A DNA stretch of 64,000 nt. It comes from Rhizobium metallidurans. Its GTDB lineage: Bacteria; Pseudomonadota; Alphaproteobacteria; Rhizobiales; Rhizobiaceae. Position 1 is the first letter of the stretch. Each line of letters starts with the position of its first letter. Shown here in pieces: positions 36,053 to 44,086 of this stretch. A program made the position numbers and the translations under genes. The DNA lies in NCBI RefSeq assembly GCF_014196505.1, contig NZ_JACIDW010000010.1, positions 102,861 through 166,860 of the forward strand. Reading direction: 5' to 3'. The notes beneath the pieces are model-generated. The model did not search any database, was not told where the DNA came from, and saw nothing but the letters and a program-made list of their open reading frames with translations.

Positions 36053-36457
36053 ATGCCGAAACGTATCGCCCTCGTTCTGACCGCTCTCAGCCTTGCCGCA
36101 TCCGCCTTCGCGCCCACCGCCTTCGCCGTCGATCCGGCGATCAAGAAGCAGCTCGAAAAGCTCGACCCCGCGACCCGCCTGGAACAGAGCTGCGACACCG
36201 AGCTGATGAGCCGAATCAACAAGGACGATACCGGCTACAAGCCCGACAAGGTGATCGCCTACACCTTCAAGGACCCGATTCCAGGCGACGACCGGCTGGA
36301 AGCCCCCGGCGCCGTGTTCCGCAGCAAGGGCGACTGGTATCACCTGTCCTACAACTGCATCACCGGCCCGCAGCACATCAATGTGCGCGAACTGAGCTAC
36401 ACGATCGGCGACAAGGTTCCGCGCGACACCTGGACCAAGTATTACCTCTACGATTGA
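36053..36457 (+). CDS. DUF930-family exported protein
   Basis: The 134-residue product has a signal peptide (MPKRIALVLTALSLAASAFAPTAFA) and a mature DUF930 domain, with the characteristic LDPATRLEQSCDTELMSRI and DWYHLSYNC segments, including two cysteines. DUF930 proteins are common in Rhizobiales and have no established function. AAAGGA lies eleven bases before ATG 36053. The polysaccharide deacetylase gene follows 85 bp downstream on the same strand. Confidence 0.87.
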   Translation: MPKRIALVLTALSLAASAFAPTAFAVDPAIKKQLEKLDPATRLEQSCDTELMSRINKDDTGYKPDKVIAYTFKDPIPGDDRLEAPGAVFRSKGDWYHLSYNCITGPQHINVRELSYTIGDKVPRDTWTKYYLYD

Positions 36458-36542
36458 GCCCGTGGCCCCGGCGGCAATGCTCTGGCGCGTCGCCTCTCTT
36501 TGCATTATGCAGCGCTCGAATTTTCAACGGCATCGCACTGTT

Positions 36543-37379
36543 ATGAATCGCCTTATCCTCGCTCCCGTGCTTCTTCTTTCCATCCTGGGCGCGTCGCCGT
36601 TCGCCGCGCCGGCAACCGCCGCACCCACGTCTCCGGCCGCCCCATTGCCGGAAGTCGCTGCCGTGCCGTATCCGGGCGGGCCCGCCGTTCCGAAGGCGGA
36701 TGCGCCGAAGCTCGTCGAGCCGCAGCTGCGCGTCGCCCGCTCCGGTATCAAGGGCCGTGCCCGCGTCGCGCTCACCTTCGACGCCTGCATGGGCAAGGCG
36801 GACGAGCGCATTCTCTCGGTGCTGGTCTCGCAACGCATTCCGGCGACGATCTTCGTCACCGCCCGCTGGCTGAAGCGCAATCCTCAGGCGTTGCAGGTCA
36901 TGCTCGCCAATCCCGATCTGTTCGAACTGGAAAATCACGGCCAGAACCATATTCCGGCCGTCGACAAGCCGGTGTCGATCTACGGCATCGCCTCGGCGGG
37001 CTCTCCCGAGGCCGTGCGCCTCGAGGTCCAGGGCGGCGTCGACGCCATGCTCGCCTCCGGCATTCCGGCGCCGCGCTGGTTTCGCGGCTCGACAGCCAAG
37101 TACGACCGTTCCGCGATCGCCGAGATCCGCGCCATGGGCTACCGCATCGCCGGCTATTCGGTAAACGGCGACGGCGGCTCGCTGCTGCCCGCCGCCGCCG
37201 CCGAGAAGCGCATCGCCGCAGCCAGGGACGGCGACGTCGTCATCTCCCACATCAACCAGCCCACCCGCTCCGCCGGCGAGGGCGTCGCCAGGGCCATCCT
37301 CGACCTGAAGGCCAGGGGCACGCAGTTCGTGCGGCTGCAGGATGTCGAGGATAGCGGGGATGACGATACGACGGAGTAG
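36543..37379 (+). CDS. Polysaccharide deacetylase (NodB-like), with TFDAC motif
   Basis: The 278-residue product has a signal peptide, a Pro/Ala-rich linker (residues about 27-60) and a NodB-homology domain. The motif is TFDAC at 78-82 where most family members have TFDD, so the usual metal-binding second aspartate is an alanine; His132 and His136 (HGQNH) are present. The RWFRGSTAKYDRSA segment matches motif 3, and motif 4/5 residues appear in the C-terminal part. It may be a variant subfamily with altered metal use. The start has no clear ribosome-binding site but opens the signal peptide. Confidence 0.87.
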   Translation: MNRLILAPVLLLSILGASPFAAPATAAPTSPAAPLPEVAAVPYPGGPAVPKADAPKLVEPQLRVARSGIKGRARVALTFDACMGKADERILSVLVSQRIPATIFVTARWLKRNPQALQVMLANPDLFELENHGQNHIPAVDKPVSIYGIASAGSPEAVRLEVQGGVDAMLASGIPAPRWFRGSTAKYDRSAIAEIRAMGYRIAGYSVNGDGGSLLPAAAAEKRIAAARDGDVVISHINQPTRSAGEGVARAILDLKARGTQFVRLQDVEDSGDDDTTE

Positions 37380-37446
37380 GGGGGCTCTCTACTGGCGTTC
37401 GCTTTGGCGCGGGAGCACGGATCGCTAGATAAGAACCTGTGTTACC

Positions 37447-37591
37447 CCTCTGTTCTCCCGGACATCTCCCCCGCCAGGGCGGAGATCGACTCGTGGCTTG
37501 CTCTCAGCCAGCCAATGAAAGTGGAGCGAGCGGTCGCCCCCACCCAATCTCCCCCCCTTGTGGGGGAGATGCCCGGCAGGACGGAGGGGGG
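37447..37591. repeat. RIME-like palindromic intergenic element, copy 2
   Basis: The left palindrome CATCTCCCCCGCC/GGGCGGAGATCG and the right palindrome CTCCCCCCCTTGTGGGGGAG, plus GATGCCCGGCAGG, match the other copies. The element fills the gap between converging genes and is followed by an ACC/CACC-rich stretch to 37679. Confidence 0.7.
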
Positions 37592-37679
37592 TATCCCACG
37601 GCACAATCTGGCGAGCGGATATCAAACGCCTGGATCAGCGAGCCAGCACCCCACGGCTACACCCAACCACCCAACCCAC

Positions 37680-38966
37680 CTACCGCACCACCATCTCCAC
37701 ATCCACCGCATCCCGACGCCCGCCGATACCCGGCCCATCGCGATCCATCGCGAAATCGTCGAACCACTCGCGATAGGTCCCCGACATCATCGCGCCGATC
37801 ACCTGCGTCGCGAGATAGGAAAACGTGATCCCGTTGCCGCCGTAGCCATAGGCGCCGTAGACATGCGGCAGCGATGGCACCGGGCCGATCAGCGGCAGGC
37901 CGTCCGCGGTCTCGCCGAAGGTGCCGCACCAGGCGGTGGCGACGCGGGTGTCGGCGCGCGGCCAGATCAGCTTCATCTTTTCGCGGATGGTCATGATCTT
38001 TTCCGGCGCCTTGGCGTCGCGCCTGGCCGGATCGACCGTGTCGTCGTCCTCGCCGCCAACGACGATGCGGCCGTCATCGGTCGTGCGCATGTAGAGATAG
38101 GGGTGGCTGTCCTCCCAGATCAGCGCCTGGTCGCGCCACAGCGTTCCCGGCTCCTGCGGCACGGTCGCCATCGCCCAGCTGGAGGTGGTGCGGTGCAGTT
38201 TCGGCATCGCGATGTCGGGCAGGCTGTAGCCGGTCGCCAGCACCGCCGTCTTCGCCTCGATCACGAAGCCGCCGTCCGTCTCCGCCGTCACGCGGCCGCC
38301 CTCGCTGTGCACTCTCGTCACGGAGGCGTCGATGAGCCGCGCGCCGTCCCTGCTCGCCAGCCGCAGCAGCGCCCATGTCAGAAGCAGCGGATCGGCCTCC
38401 GCCGAGCCGCGCGACAGGATGCCGGCGTCGCGGTCGATCTCGAATTCGGTGAAGAGATCGCAATGTTCGAGATAACGGCTCGGCAGTCCGACGCGCTGCC
38501 TGAGTTCCGCCTCGGCGGCGAGATCGCGCGCGCCCTCGTGATTGCGGGTGAGATAGAGCGAGCGGCGCGGCCTGAAGGCGCAGTCGATGCGATGCGCGGC
38601 GATCAGCTTGGCGAGGCCGGACACGGCGGCGGCACTACGGCGGTAGATGCCGGCGGCGCGCTCGAAGCCGTGGAACTGCTCGAGTTCCGTCAGCGTCCTG
38701 TCGATCTCCCATTGCAGCATCGCGGTGCTGGCGGCCGTGCTTCCGAGCCCCGGGTGCTCGCGGTCGACGATGACGACCGACAGGCCGCGCTCGGCCAGAT
38801 GCTGGCCCATCAGCGCGCCGGTGACGCCGCCGCCGATGACGAGCGCGTCGACCTGCAAATGATCGGTCAGCGGCGCGAACATGGGTCGCCCCGCGCCATT
38901 GCCCCAGGGCGAAAGGCCGCTGGTCAATCGATCCTGGCTCAGGCTTTTCAGCTCGATCTCGGACAT
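37680..38966 (-). CDS. FAD-dependent oxidoreductase, glycine/D-amino-acid oxidase type
   Basis: The 428-residue product has an FAD-binding Rossmann motif, VIGGGVTGALMGQHLAERG, near residues 43-61, a STAASTAMLQWEIDRTL segment, and the C-terminal AYGYGGNGITFSYL motif of the DAO superfamily. It probably oxidises an amine or imino acid in the cytoplasm and donates electrons to oxygen or quinone. No partner dehydrogenase subunit is adjacent. The ATG at 38966 lies 7 bp after the stop of the AI-2E-type permease gene, so the two are co-transcribed. The substrate is unknown. Confidence 0.9.
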   Translation of the reverse strand: MSEIELKSLSQDRLTSGLSPWGNGAGRPMFAPLTDHLQVDALVIGGGVTGALMGQHLAERGLSVVIVDREHPGLGSTAASTAMLQWEIDRTLTELEQFHGFERAAGIYRRSAAAVSGLAKLIAAHRIDCAFRPRRSLYLTRNHEGARDLAAEAELRQRVGLPSRYLEHCDLFTEFEIDRDAGILSRGSAEADPLLLTWALLRLASRDGARLIDASVTRVHSEGGRVTAETDGGFVIEAKTAVLATGYSLPDIAMPKLHRTTSSWAMATVPQEPGTLWRDQALIWEDSHPYLYMRTTDDGRIVVGGEDDDTVDPARRDAKAPEKIMTIREKMKLIWPRADTRVATAWCGTFGETADGLPLIGPVPSLPHVYGAYGYGGNGITFSYLATQVIGAMMSGTYREWFDDFAMDRDGPGIGGRRDAVDVEMVVR

Positions 38967-38973
38967 GGCGGCC

Positions 38974-40140
38974 TCACTTCGGCAGTTGCGGCAGCTGCTT
39001 TTCTTCGATGAACAGCTCGTCGATGATGGTCATGGCGATCAGCGACAGCGGCAGCGCCAGCATGGCGCCGACGGCGCCCCACATCCAGGTCCAGAACAGG
39101 ATGGCGAGGAACACCACGAAGGCGTTGATCTCCAGCCGCCGTCCCATCACCGCCGGGAAGATCAGGTTTTCCATGACGAGGTGGACGGTGAAGAAGGCCG
39201 CCGCCGGGATGAGCCCGATCAGAAGCCCGTCATGCGTGAGAATGCCCGCCACCGCGATCGCGAAGGTCATCAAGGCGATGCCGAGATAGGGGATGAAGCT
39301 CGAGAGAAACGCGAAGAACCCCCACAGAACCGGCGCCGACAGCCCGCCGGCATAGGCGATGATGGTCATGACGACGCCGAGGCAGGCATAGATCACCGAG
39401 GCGGTGGCGAAGTAGAAGCCAAGCACCTGCTCGACGCCGCTGATGACGCGGATGGCGGTGAGCCGCTGCGAGCGCTCGCGAAACACCATGATGATCGACT
39501 TGCGCAGGCTGACGCGGCCGACGAGGAAGAGCAGCAATGCCGCGAAGAAGATCAGCGCCTGTATCAGGGCGGGGGTGAGGTTGGCGGTGACGAGGCGCAG
39601 GATGTTGCCGGTATTCTCAAGCAGCTTGTCGGCCGACATCGGGCCGCTCTGGAAGGTTTCCGGCGTGATATGCAGCCACTTGATGCGCTCGAGATAGGGC
39701 ATCAGCCGGGCAATCGTCCTCTCGGCGAAGGCCGGCCCCTCGTTGGCGAGCGTCATCAGCGGTCCGGCCAGCGAATTGGCGACCAGGAAGATGACGAGCG
39801 TCACGGATGACGACAGGATCACGGCGTTGGTGATGCGGGGAACGCCGAGCTTCGTCAGCTTCTCCGCCAGCATGCCGAGGATCATGCCGATCACGACGGC
39901 AAGCGTCAGCGGGATAAGGATGAGCGACATCATGTAGACGGCCGAAAGACCGAGGATGACGAAGATGCCGATGATCGCCCAGGCCATGGTGATGTCCAGG
40001 CCATCCTTCTCCACGCGCCGCACCGGCGCTTGCGCCGCGGCTTCTTCCGCCGCCGTCATGTTTTGCGCCCACGAGCTGACGCGACGCTCTCCGATGGCGA
40101 TCTTGCTCGCCTGTTTGCGAATGCCGTTGGCAATGCCCAT
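38974..40140 (-). CDS. AI-2E-family (YdiK-like) membrane transporter
   Basis: The 388-residue protein has eight hydrophobic segments and the family pattern of AI-2E/YdiK transporters, including GLSAPVLWGFFAFLSSFIPYLG and PAVMGRRLEINAFVVFLAIL. Despite the name, members do varied jobs, including Na+/H+ exchange. A cytoplasmic lead of about 55 residues comes first (start ATG 40140). It is immediately upstream of the FAD oxidoreductase gene (7 bp gap), which suggests they work on the same compound or are simply co-expressed. Confidence 0.88.
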   Translation of the reverse strand: MGIANGIRKQASKIAIGERRVSSWAQNMTAAEEAAAQAPVRRVEKDGLDITMAWAIIGIFVILGLSAVYMMSLILIPLTLAVVIGMILGMLAEKLTKLGVPRITNAVILSSSVTLVIFLVANSLAGPLMTLANEGPAFAERTIARLMPYLERIKWLHITPETFQSGPMSADKLLENTGNILRLVTANLTPALIQALIFFAALLLFLVGRVSLRKSIIMVFRERSQRLTAIRVISGVEQVLGFYFATASVIYACLGVVMTIIAYAGGLSAPVLWGFFAFLSSFIPYLGIALMTFAIAVAGILTHDGLLIGLIPAAAFFTVHLVMENLIFPAVMGRRLEINAFVVFLAILFWTWMWGAVGAMLALPLSLIAMTIIDELFIEEKQLPQLPK

Positions 40141-40279
40141 GAATGGTCGTTCCCCCGGAAGCCCTTTTGCTTCGCAGCTAGAACGCGGCGAAACTCGTTC
40201 CGGTTCCTTCCGTTTCAAAGTGGGAATGCCGAATTCTCGCCGCATCTCCGGCGCATTGTTCAGCACGCAACGGCGGGGA

Positions 40280-40330
40280 GGCAGGGCCGCTGCGTTTCGT
40301 GCCCGATCGGAGCACCGTCGCGGCCCTGCC
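40280..40330. repeat. Inverted repeat GGCAGGGCCGC
   Basis: GGCAGGGCCGC at 40280-40290 is repeated inverted at 40320-40330 (GCGGCCCTGCC) with a 29-nt spacer. It stands in the gap between the AI-2E-type gene and the VOC gene terminator. Its role is unknown. Confidence 0.5.
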
Positions 40331-40375
40331 AGATCCCGTTGGATGACGTTTTCCGATGGTCGCCAGAAAGCAGAA

Positions 40376-40395
40376 CGCCCACCGCAAGGTGGGCG
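40376..40395 (-). terminator. Terminator hairpin after the VOC gene
   Basis: CGCCCACC-GCAA-GGTGGGCG is an 8-bp perfect stem, 27 bp beyond the stop codon of the minus-strand VOC gene. The downstream T content is modest (TTCTGCTTTC). Confidence 0.55.
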
Positions 40396-40422
40396 CCGGA
40401 AGGGACGTTGGCGGAGAGAAAA

Positions 40423-41286
40423 TCACGCCGACAGCGTCAGCCCGATACCCCAGGGATCGCGCAGGAACACGCCGCCATCGCGCTTCTCGCTCATGATCTC
40501 GAGCTCGTCGAGCTTGGCGACGGCATTGTCGAGCGCTTGCCGGTCGTTGAAGCGCAGCGCGTAATCCGAAAGCCCGGTCATCGCCTCGGTGCGCGCACCC
40601 GCGCCGCGGCTGTTCCATATGTTGGCGGCGACGTGGTGGTGATAGCCACCGGTGGCGAAGAAGCTGGCGCCCGGATAGCGCGCCATGATCGTCAGGCCGA
40701 GAACGTCGCGATAGAATTGATCGGCCTCGGGAATGTTGCCGACCTGCAGGTGGATGTGGCCGATCGCCGTGCCCTCGGCCATGCCGGTCCAGCTATCCTG
40801 TGGCGCGCTCTCGTAGAGCGCCTGCAGGTCGAGCCGGTGGGTCGCCATCTCCACCTGGCCGTCCTGGTGGAATTTCCATTGCATCGGCGAGCGGTCCGAA
40901 TAGATCTCGATGCCGTTGCCCTCTGGGTCGGAGAGATAGATCGCCTCGCTGACCAGATGGTCGGACGCGCCGTCGAGAGCGACATTGTTGTGCGCGGCAT
41001 GGCGCAGCCAGCGCGCCAGCTCGGTGCGTGACGGCATCAGGAAGGCGGTGTGGAACAGGCCGGCGGCATTGCGCGGCGCGGTGCGCACATCCTTGCCCGT
41101 CGTAAGCGTCAAAAGCGGCGTTTCGCCGACGCCGAGCACTTCGCCGCTCGCCGTCTTCTCGATGACATCAAGCCCGAGCATCGACTGGTAGAAGGCCGAA
41201 ACGGTCGCCAGGTCGGTCACGACGAGATGCGAGTGATCGACATAGGCAGGGCGCGTCAGCGCGTAGGAAGTCTGTTCGGTGGTCAT
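40423..41286 (-). CDS. VOC-superfamily ring-cleavage dioxygenase-like protein
   Basis: The 287-residue product has two vicinal-oxygen-chelate modules; DHSHLVVTDL starts the first, GHIHLQVGNIPEADQFYRDV starts the second, and GIEIYSDRS supplies a further acidic residue. It resembles the Bacillus CatE/YfiE-type catechol 2,3-dioxygenases and glyoxalases. It would bind a divalent metal in the cytoplasm; the substrate is not predictable. GGAG eight bases before ATG 41286 fixes the start. It diverges from the usp gene across the FixK/FNR array region. Confidence 0.83.
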   Translation of the reverse strand: MTTEQTSYALTRPAYVDHSHLVVTDLATVSAFYQSMLGLDVIEKTASGEVLGVGETPLLTLTTGKDVRTAPRNAAGLFHTAFLMPSRTELARWLRHAAHNNVALDGASDHLVSEAIYLSDPEGNGIEIYSDRSPMQWKFHQDGQVEMATHRLDLQALYESAPQDSWTGMAEGTAIGHIHLQVGNIPEADQFYRDVLGLTIMARYPGASFFATGGYHHHVAANIWNSRGAGARTEAMTGLSDYALRFNDRQALDNAVAKLDELEIMSEKRDGGVFLRDPWGIGLTLSA

Positions 41287-41520
41287 CTGTGGGTCTCCTG
41301 CCCGGGTAATGGAGGGCGTACCGGCGCCGGCGGCGTATTGCTGCCTCGGGCGGCGAATTGCTGCCCATGGCAATGCCAGGGAATGTCCGCCGGTTCATGC
41401 GCGTGATCTGTCCTCTGGCCACTGTACCTGTGGTCTATATGGCGCATCGCGATTGTTCACAGAAGCCCCGTTTTTGACGATGAAGCGTTCAATATCCATT
41501 GACGACCTCCGCGCGCGGAC

Positions 41521-41603
41521 TTGATCGCGATCAAGGCCCGGGCTTGATCCCGATCGAGGCGCCGACTTGATCCCGATCAAAGCGTGAGCTTGATCCTGAT
41601 CAA
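41521..41603. promoter_or_regulatory. Four FixK/FNR boxes in exact 23-bp tandem
   Basis: Boxes TTGATCGCGATCAA (41521), TTGATCCCGATCGA (41544), TTGATCCCGATCAA (41567) and TTGATCCTGATCAA (41590) match the FNR/FixK consensus TTGAT-N4-ATCAA; three are perfect and one has one mismatch. The box starts are exactly 23 bp apart. The last box centres 41.5 bp before a likely start site if GATATT at 41626 is the -10, as in class II FNR activation. The remaining parts of 41287-41666 hold no other feature. Confidence 0.85.
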
Positions 41604-41666
41604 AGCGCCATATGTTTTTCGGGAGGATATTGTCACCGTTGTATGCAGTCATAGAGGAGTTGCATC

Positions 41667-42086
41667 ATGTACAGGAAGATCGTCGTCGCCGTCGAAATCG
41701 GCGCGCTCGCCAACGGGGAAGCGACCTTCCGCAAGGCCGCCTCGCTGCTCGATAGCAATGGCGAGATTATCCTGCTCAATGTCGTCGAGGACGTGCCGAC
41801 CTATCTCGGCGTCGATATTCCCGTCGATCTTGTCGAAAACGCCGCCAGGGACGCCGAGGACAAGCTGCAGAGGCTGATCGTCGCCACCGGCATTCCCGCC
41901 CGTATCGAGATCAGCCATGGCCGGCCGGCCAGCGGCATCATCGCTTCGGCCGAGGCCAACAAGGCGGACCTCATCATCCTGTCCTCGCACATGCCCGATT
42001 TCAGCAACTACTTCATCGGCGCCACCGCTGACCGCGTCGTGCGCCACGCCAAATGCTCGGTGCTGGTCGATCGCCGCAAGGGGTAA
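41667..42086 (+). CDS. Universal stress protein (UspA family)
   Basis: The 139-residue product fits a single Usp domain: MYRKIVVAVEIGA at the start, EIILLNVVEDVPTYL, an ADLIILSSHMPD core and a final VVRHAKCSVLVDRRKG. The ATP-binding glycine loop (GxxG-N9-GS) of the UspFG/MJ0577 type is not visible, so it may be of the non-ATP-binding kind. GAGGAG eight bases before ATG 41667 fixes the start. Four FNR/FixK boxes upstream predict induction at low oxygen. Rhizobial usp genes are often FixK targets. Confidence 0.9.
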   Translation: MYRKIVVAVEIGALANGEATFRKAASLLDSNGEIILLNVVEDVPTYLGVDIPVDLVENAARDAEDKLQRLIVATGIPARIEISHGRPASGIIASAEANKADLIILSSHMPDFSNYFIGATADRVVRHAKCSVLVDRRKG

Positions 42087-42116
42087 CGCCGCTTTGCAAA
42101 AGGGAGGGGAGGATAG

Positions 42117-42137
42117 GGGAGGTCGCCGCGACCTCCC
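42117..42137. other. GC-rich hairpin after the usp gene
   Basis: GGGAGGTCGC and GCGACCTCCC are separated by one base, giving a strong hairpin 30 bp after the usp stop. No T-run follows; it may protect the transcript 3' end or weaken readthrough into the next gene. Confidence 0.45.
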
Positions 42138-42242
42138 GTATCGACCCGGCTTCACGAAGATTTATCCGCCCCACACAGCGCTTGTGTTGCGCGCAACGCG
42201 TTTCGATGCCACGATCCCGGTCTAACAAGGGGCGTTTTCCTG

Positions 42243-42905
42243 ATGGGCGAGTTCAACGGCATCCGCTGGGCTTATGACAAATACGAGCTGATCGCCGATG
42301 GCATCGTCCACGGGGTAGGGCTTGCGCTCGCGCTGGTGGGCGCCACCGTGCTGATCTTCTACGCCACCGTCTGGTCCTCGCAAGGCGAGCTCGCCGCCGC
42401 GTGGATATACAGCATAGGCCTCGTGCTGACCCTCGGCATTTCGTTTTCCTACAATGCCTGGCCGGTCTCGCGCACCAAGTGGTTCCTGCGCCGCCTCGAC
42501 CATTCCTCGATCTTCATCCTGATCGCCGCCACCTATACGCCCTTTCTCGAGCGCGGTGCCGACAATCCGCTGCTTATGGGCATGCTTGTCGGCATCTGGG
42601 CCGTGGCCTTCATGGGCGTGTTCTTGAAATGCGTCTTTCCCGGCCGCTACGACCGGCTGGCGATCCTGCTTTATCTCGCCATGGGCTGGAGCGGCGTCAT
42701 GGTCGCCGGGCCGGTGGCCGAGCGCATCCCCTATGCCTCGATGCTCCTGATCGTCATCGGCGGCATCATCTATTCGCTCGGGGTAATCTTCCACGTCTGG
42801 GAAAAGCTGCGCTTCCAGAACGCCATCTGGCACGGCTTCGTCGTCGTCGCCGCCGCCGTCCACTATACCGCGGTGCTCACCTCTCTCAGCATGAGCCCGG
42901 TCTAA
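42243..42905 (+). CDS. Hemolysin III-family membrane protein (YqfA/PAQR)
   Basis: The 220-residue product has seven hydrophobic segments and the PAQR family residues HGVGLALALVG, FLRRLDHSSIFILIAATYTP, and IWHGFVVVAAAVHY near the C-terminus, with conserved His and Asp residues that bind zinc in relatives. The cellular role of bacterial members is unsettled; hydrolase activity on lipids has been proposed. ATG 42243 follows AAGGGG. It is downstream of usp by 156 bp with a hairpin between. Confidence 0.88.
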   Translation: MGEFNGIRWAYDKYELIADGIVHGVGLALALVGATVLIFYATVWSSQGELAAAWIYSIGLVLTLGISFSYNAWPVSRTKWFLRRLDHSSIFILIAATYTPFLERGADNPLLMGMLVGIWAVAFMGVFLKCVFPGRYDRLAILLYLAMGWSGVMVAGPVAERIPYASMLLIVIGGIIYSLGVIFHVWEKLRFQNAIWHGFVVVAAAVHYTAVLTSLSMSPV

Positions 42906-42918
42906 GATCGAAAGGTTT

Positions 42919-43485
42919 CTACCCGGTCTTCGTCAGCACCACCACATAGCGGCAGGTCTCGTCGCTGTCATTGCGGAATTCGCAATCCACCGCCGGCCCG
43001 AGCAACAGGCAGTCGCCGCTTTCAAGCGCGTGAACCGTCTCGCCCTCGACGAAAGTCAGCGCCCCCCTGACAACCCAGATGCATTGCCGAAGAAACACGA
43101 AGGAGGCGGCCGGGTAGGCGACGCGCGCACCCGATGGCAGCTCGACCGCGACGATATCGAAAGGGCTGCCATCGGGCGAAACGTGGCGCCGCGTATAGCC
43201 GGTCTCGGGATCGGTCCACAGCGGCTGGTCGTCATGCCGGCTCAGCCGCTGGCTGCCCGCCTCGGCGCGCGCGATCAGCGATGACACCGTCAGCCCGAAG
43301 GCGCCGCAGAGCTTGCCCAAAAGCGAGGCCGTCGGGCTGCTTTCGCCGCGCTCGACCTTGTGGATCATCGCCCGCGACACGCCCGAGTGGTCTGAAAGGT
43401 CGCTCAGCGACCATCCCCGCAATTCCCGCTCGGCGCGGACGCGATCACCTAGACAGCGGTCGAAATTGTCTGATATAGTGGACAT
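42919..43485 (-). CDS. XRE-family regulator with C-terminal cupin domain
   Basis: The 188-residue protein has an N-terminal HTH (about residues 15-68: LGDRVRAERELRGWSLSDLS, then SGVSRAMIHKVERGESSPTA) and a C-terminal cupin (about 110-185) that likely senses a small ligand. This layout is typical of PuuR/SutR-like regulators. It is divergent from the acetyltransferase gene with only 26 bp between, and repeated ATAGTG sites overlap both starts, so it most likely represses itself and that gene. The ligand is unknown. Confidence 0.9.
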   Translation of the reverse strand: MSTISDNFDRCLGDRVRAERELRGWSLSDLSDHSGVSRAMIHKVERGESSPTASLLGKLCGAFGLTVSSLIARAEAGSQRLSRHDDQPLWTDPETGYTRRHVSPDGSPFDIVAVELPSGARVAYPAASFVFLRQCIWVVRGALTFVEGETVHALESGDCLLLGPAVDCEFRNDSDETCRYVVVLTKTG

Positions 43486-43502
43486 AGTGAATTTATAGTG
43501 GA
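43475..43502. promoter_or_regulatory. Repeated ATAGTG(G/A)A sites between XRE and GNAT genes
   Basis: ATAGTGGA at 43475, ATAGTGAA at 43484 and ATAGTGGA at 43495 occur in 28 bp across the divergent starts. A fourth TTATAGTGGATG, identical over 12 bases to the third site, lies at 45689-45700 upstream of the small membrane-protein gene. They are candidate binding sites for the XRE-cupin regulator. Confidence 0.5.
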
Positions 43503-43511
43503 TGAATAATC

Positions 43512-44018
43512 ATGACGCAAGTCACCCTCATACGCGACGCCACCGAGGTCGATCTCCCCGCGATCCGCGATATCTACAACCACGCGGTGGAGCATACGAC
43601 GGCGATCTGGAACGAGATGGTGGTCGATCTCGACAACCGCCGCGAATGGTTCGCGATGCGCCGCGCCCGCGGCTTCCCGGTTCTGGTCGCCGAGCGGGAA
43701 GGGAAGATCGCGGGCTACGCCTCCTATGGCGACTGGCGCGCCTTCGAGGGCTTCCGCCACACGGTCGAGCATTCGGTCTACGTCGAAAAGGACCACCAGG
43801 GCGCCGGCATCGGCAAGCAATTGATGACGGCGCTGATCAGGCGCGCCGGCCAAAACGGCATCCACGTCATGATCGCCGGCATCGAGGCCGGCAACCAGGC
43901 CTCCATCGCCCTCCACCAAAAACTCGGCTTCCGCAACGGCGGCACCTTCCACGAAGTCGGCATCAAGTTCGGCCGCTGGCTGGACCTGACCTTCATGGAA
44001 CTGCGGGTCCCCGGCTGA
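43512..44018 (+). CDS. GNAT acetyltransferase, phosphinothricin-acetyltransferase-like
   Basis: The 168-residue product matches the Pat/Bar/YncA group: IRDATEVDLPAIRDIYNHAV at the start, HTVEHSVYVEKDHQGAGIGK with the acetyl-CoA loop Q-G-A-G-I-G-K, GIEAGNQASIALHQKLGF, and FGRWLDLTFMELRV at the end. Relatives acetylate phosphinothricin-like compounds or methionine sulfone/sulfoximine; the true substrate here is unknown. It starts 26 bp from the divergent XRE-cupin regulator, which suggests substrate-responsive control. ATG 43512 lacks a strong ribosome-binding site. Confidence 0.9.
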   Translation: MTQVTLIRDATEVDLPAIRDIYNHAVEHTTAIWNEMVVDLDNRREWFAMRRARGFPVLVAEREGKIAGYASYGDWRAFEGFRHTVEHSVYVEKDHQGAGIGKQLMTALIRRAGQNGIHVMIAGIEAGNQASIALHQKLGFRNGGTFHEVGIKFGRWLDLTFMELRVPG

Positions 44019-44037
44019 GCCACACCACAAACGCAAA

Positions 44038-44067
44038 ACGCCCGCCACGGTCTCCCGCGGCGGGCGT
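44038..44067 (-). terminator. Terminator shared by converging genes (mainly msrB)
   Basis: ACGCCCGCC and GGCGGGCGT form a 9-bp stem with a 12-nt loop. On the minus strand TTTTGCGTTT follows, fitting a terminator 20 bp after the msrB stop; on the plus strand no T-run follows. Confidence 0.7.
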
Positions 44068-44086
44068 CATCAATCCGAATCGCCGC

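Noticed and set aside
41521..41603. CRISPR-like array of four direct repeats
   Set aside because: The unit is 23 bp with 9-bp linkers, far shorter than CRISPR spacers, has no cas genes, and the repeat core is a known regulator site.
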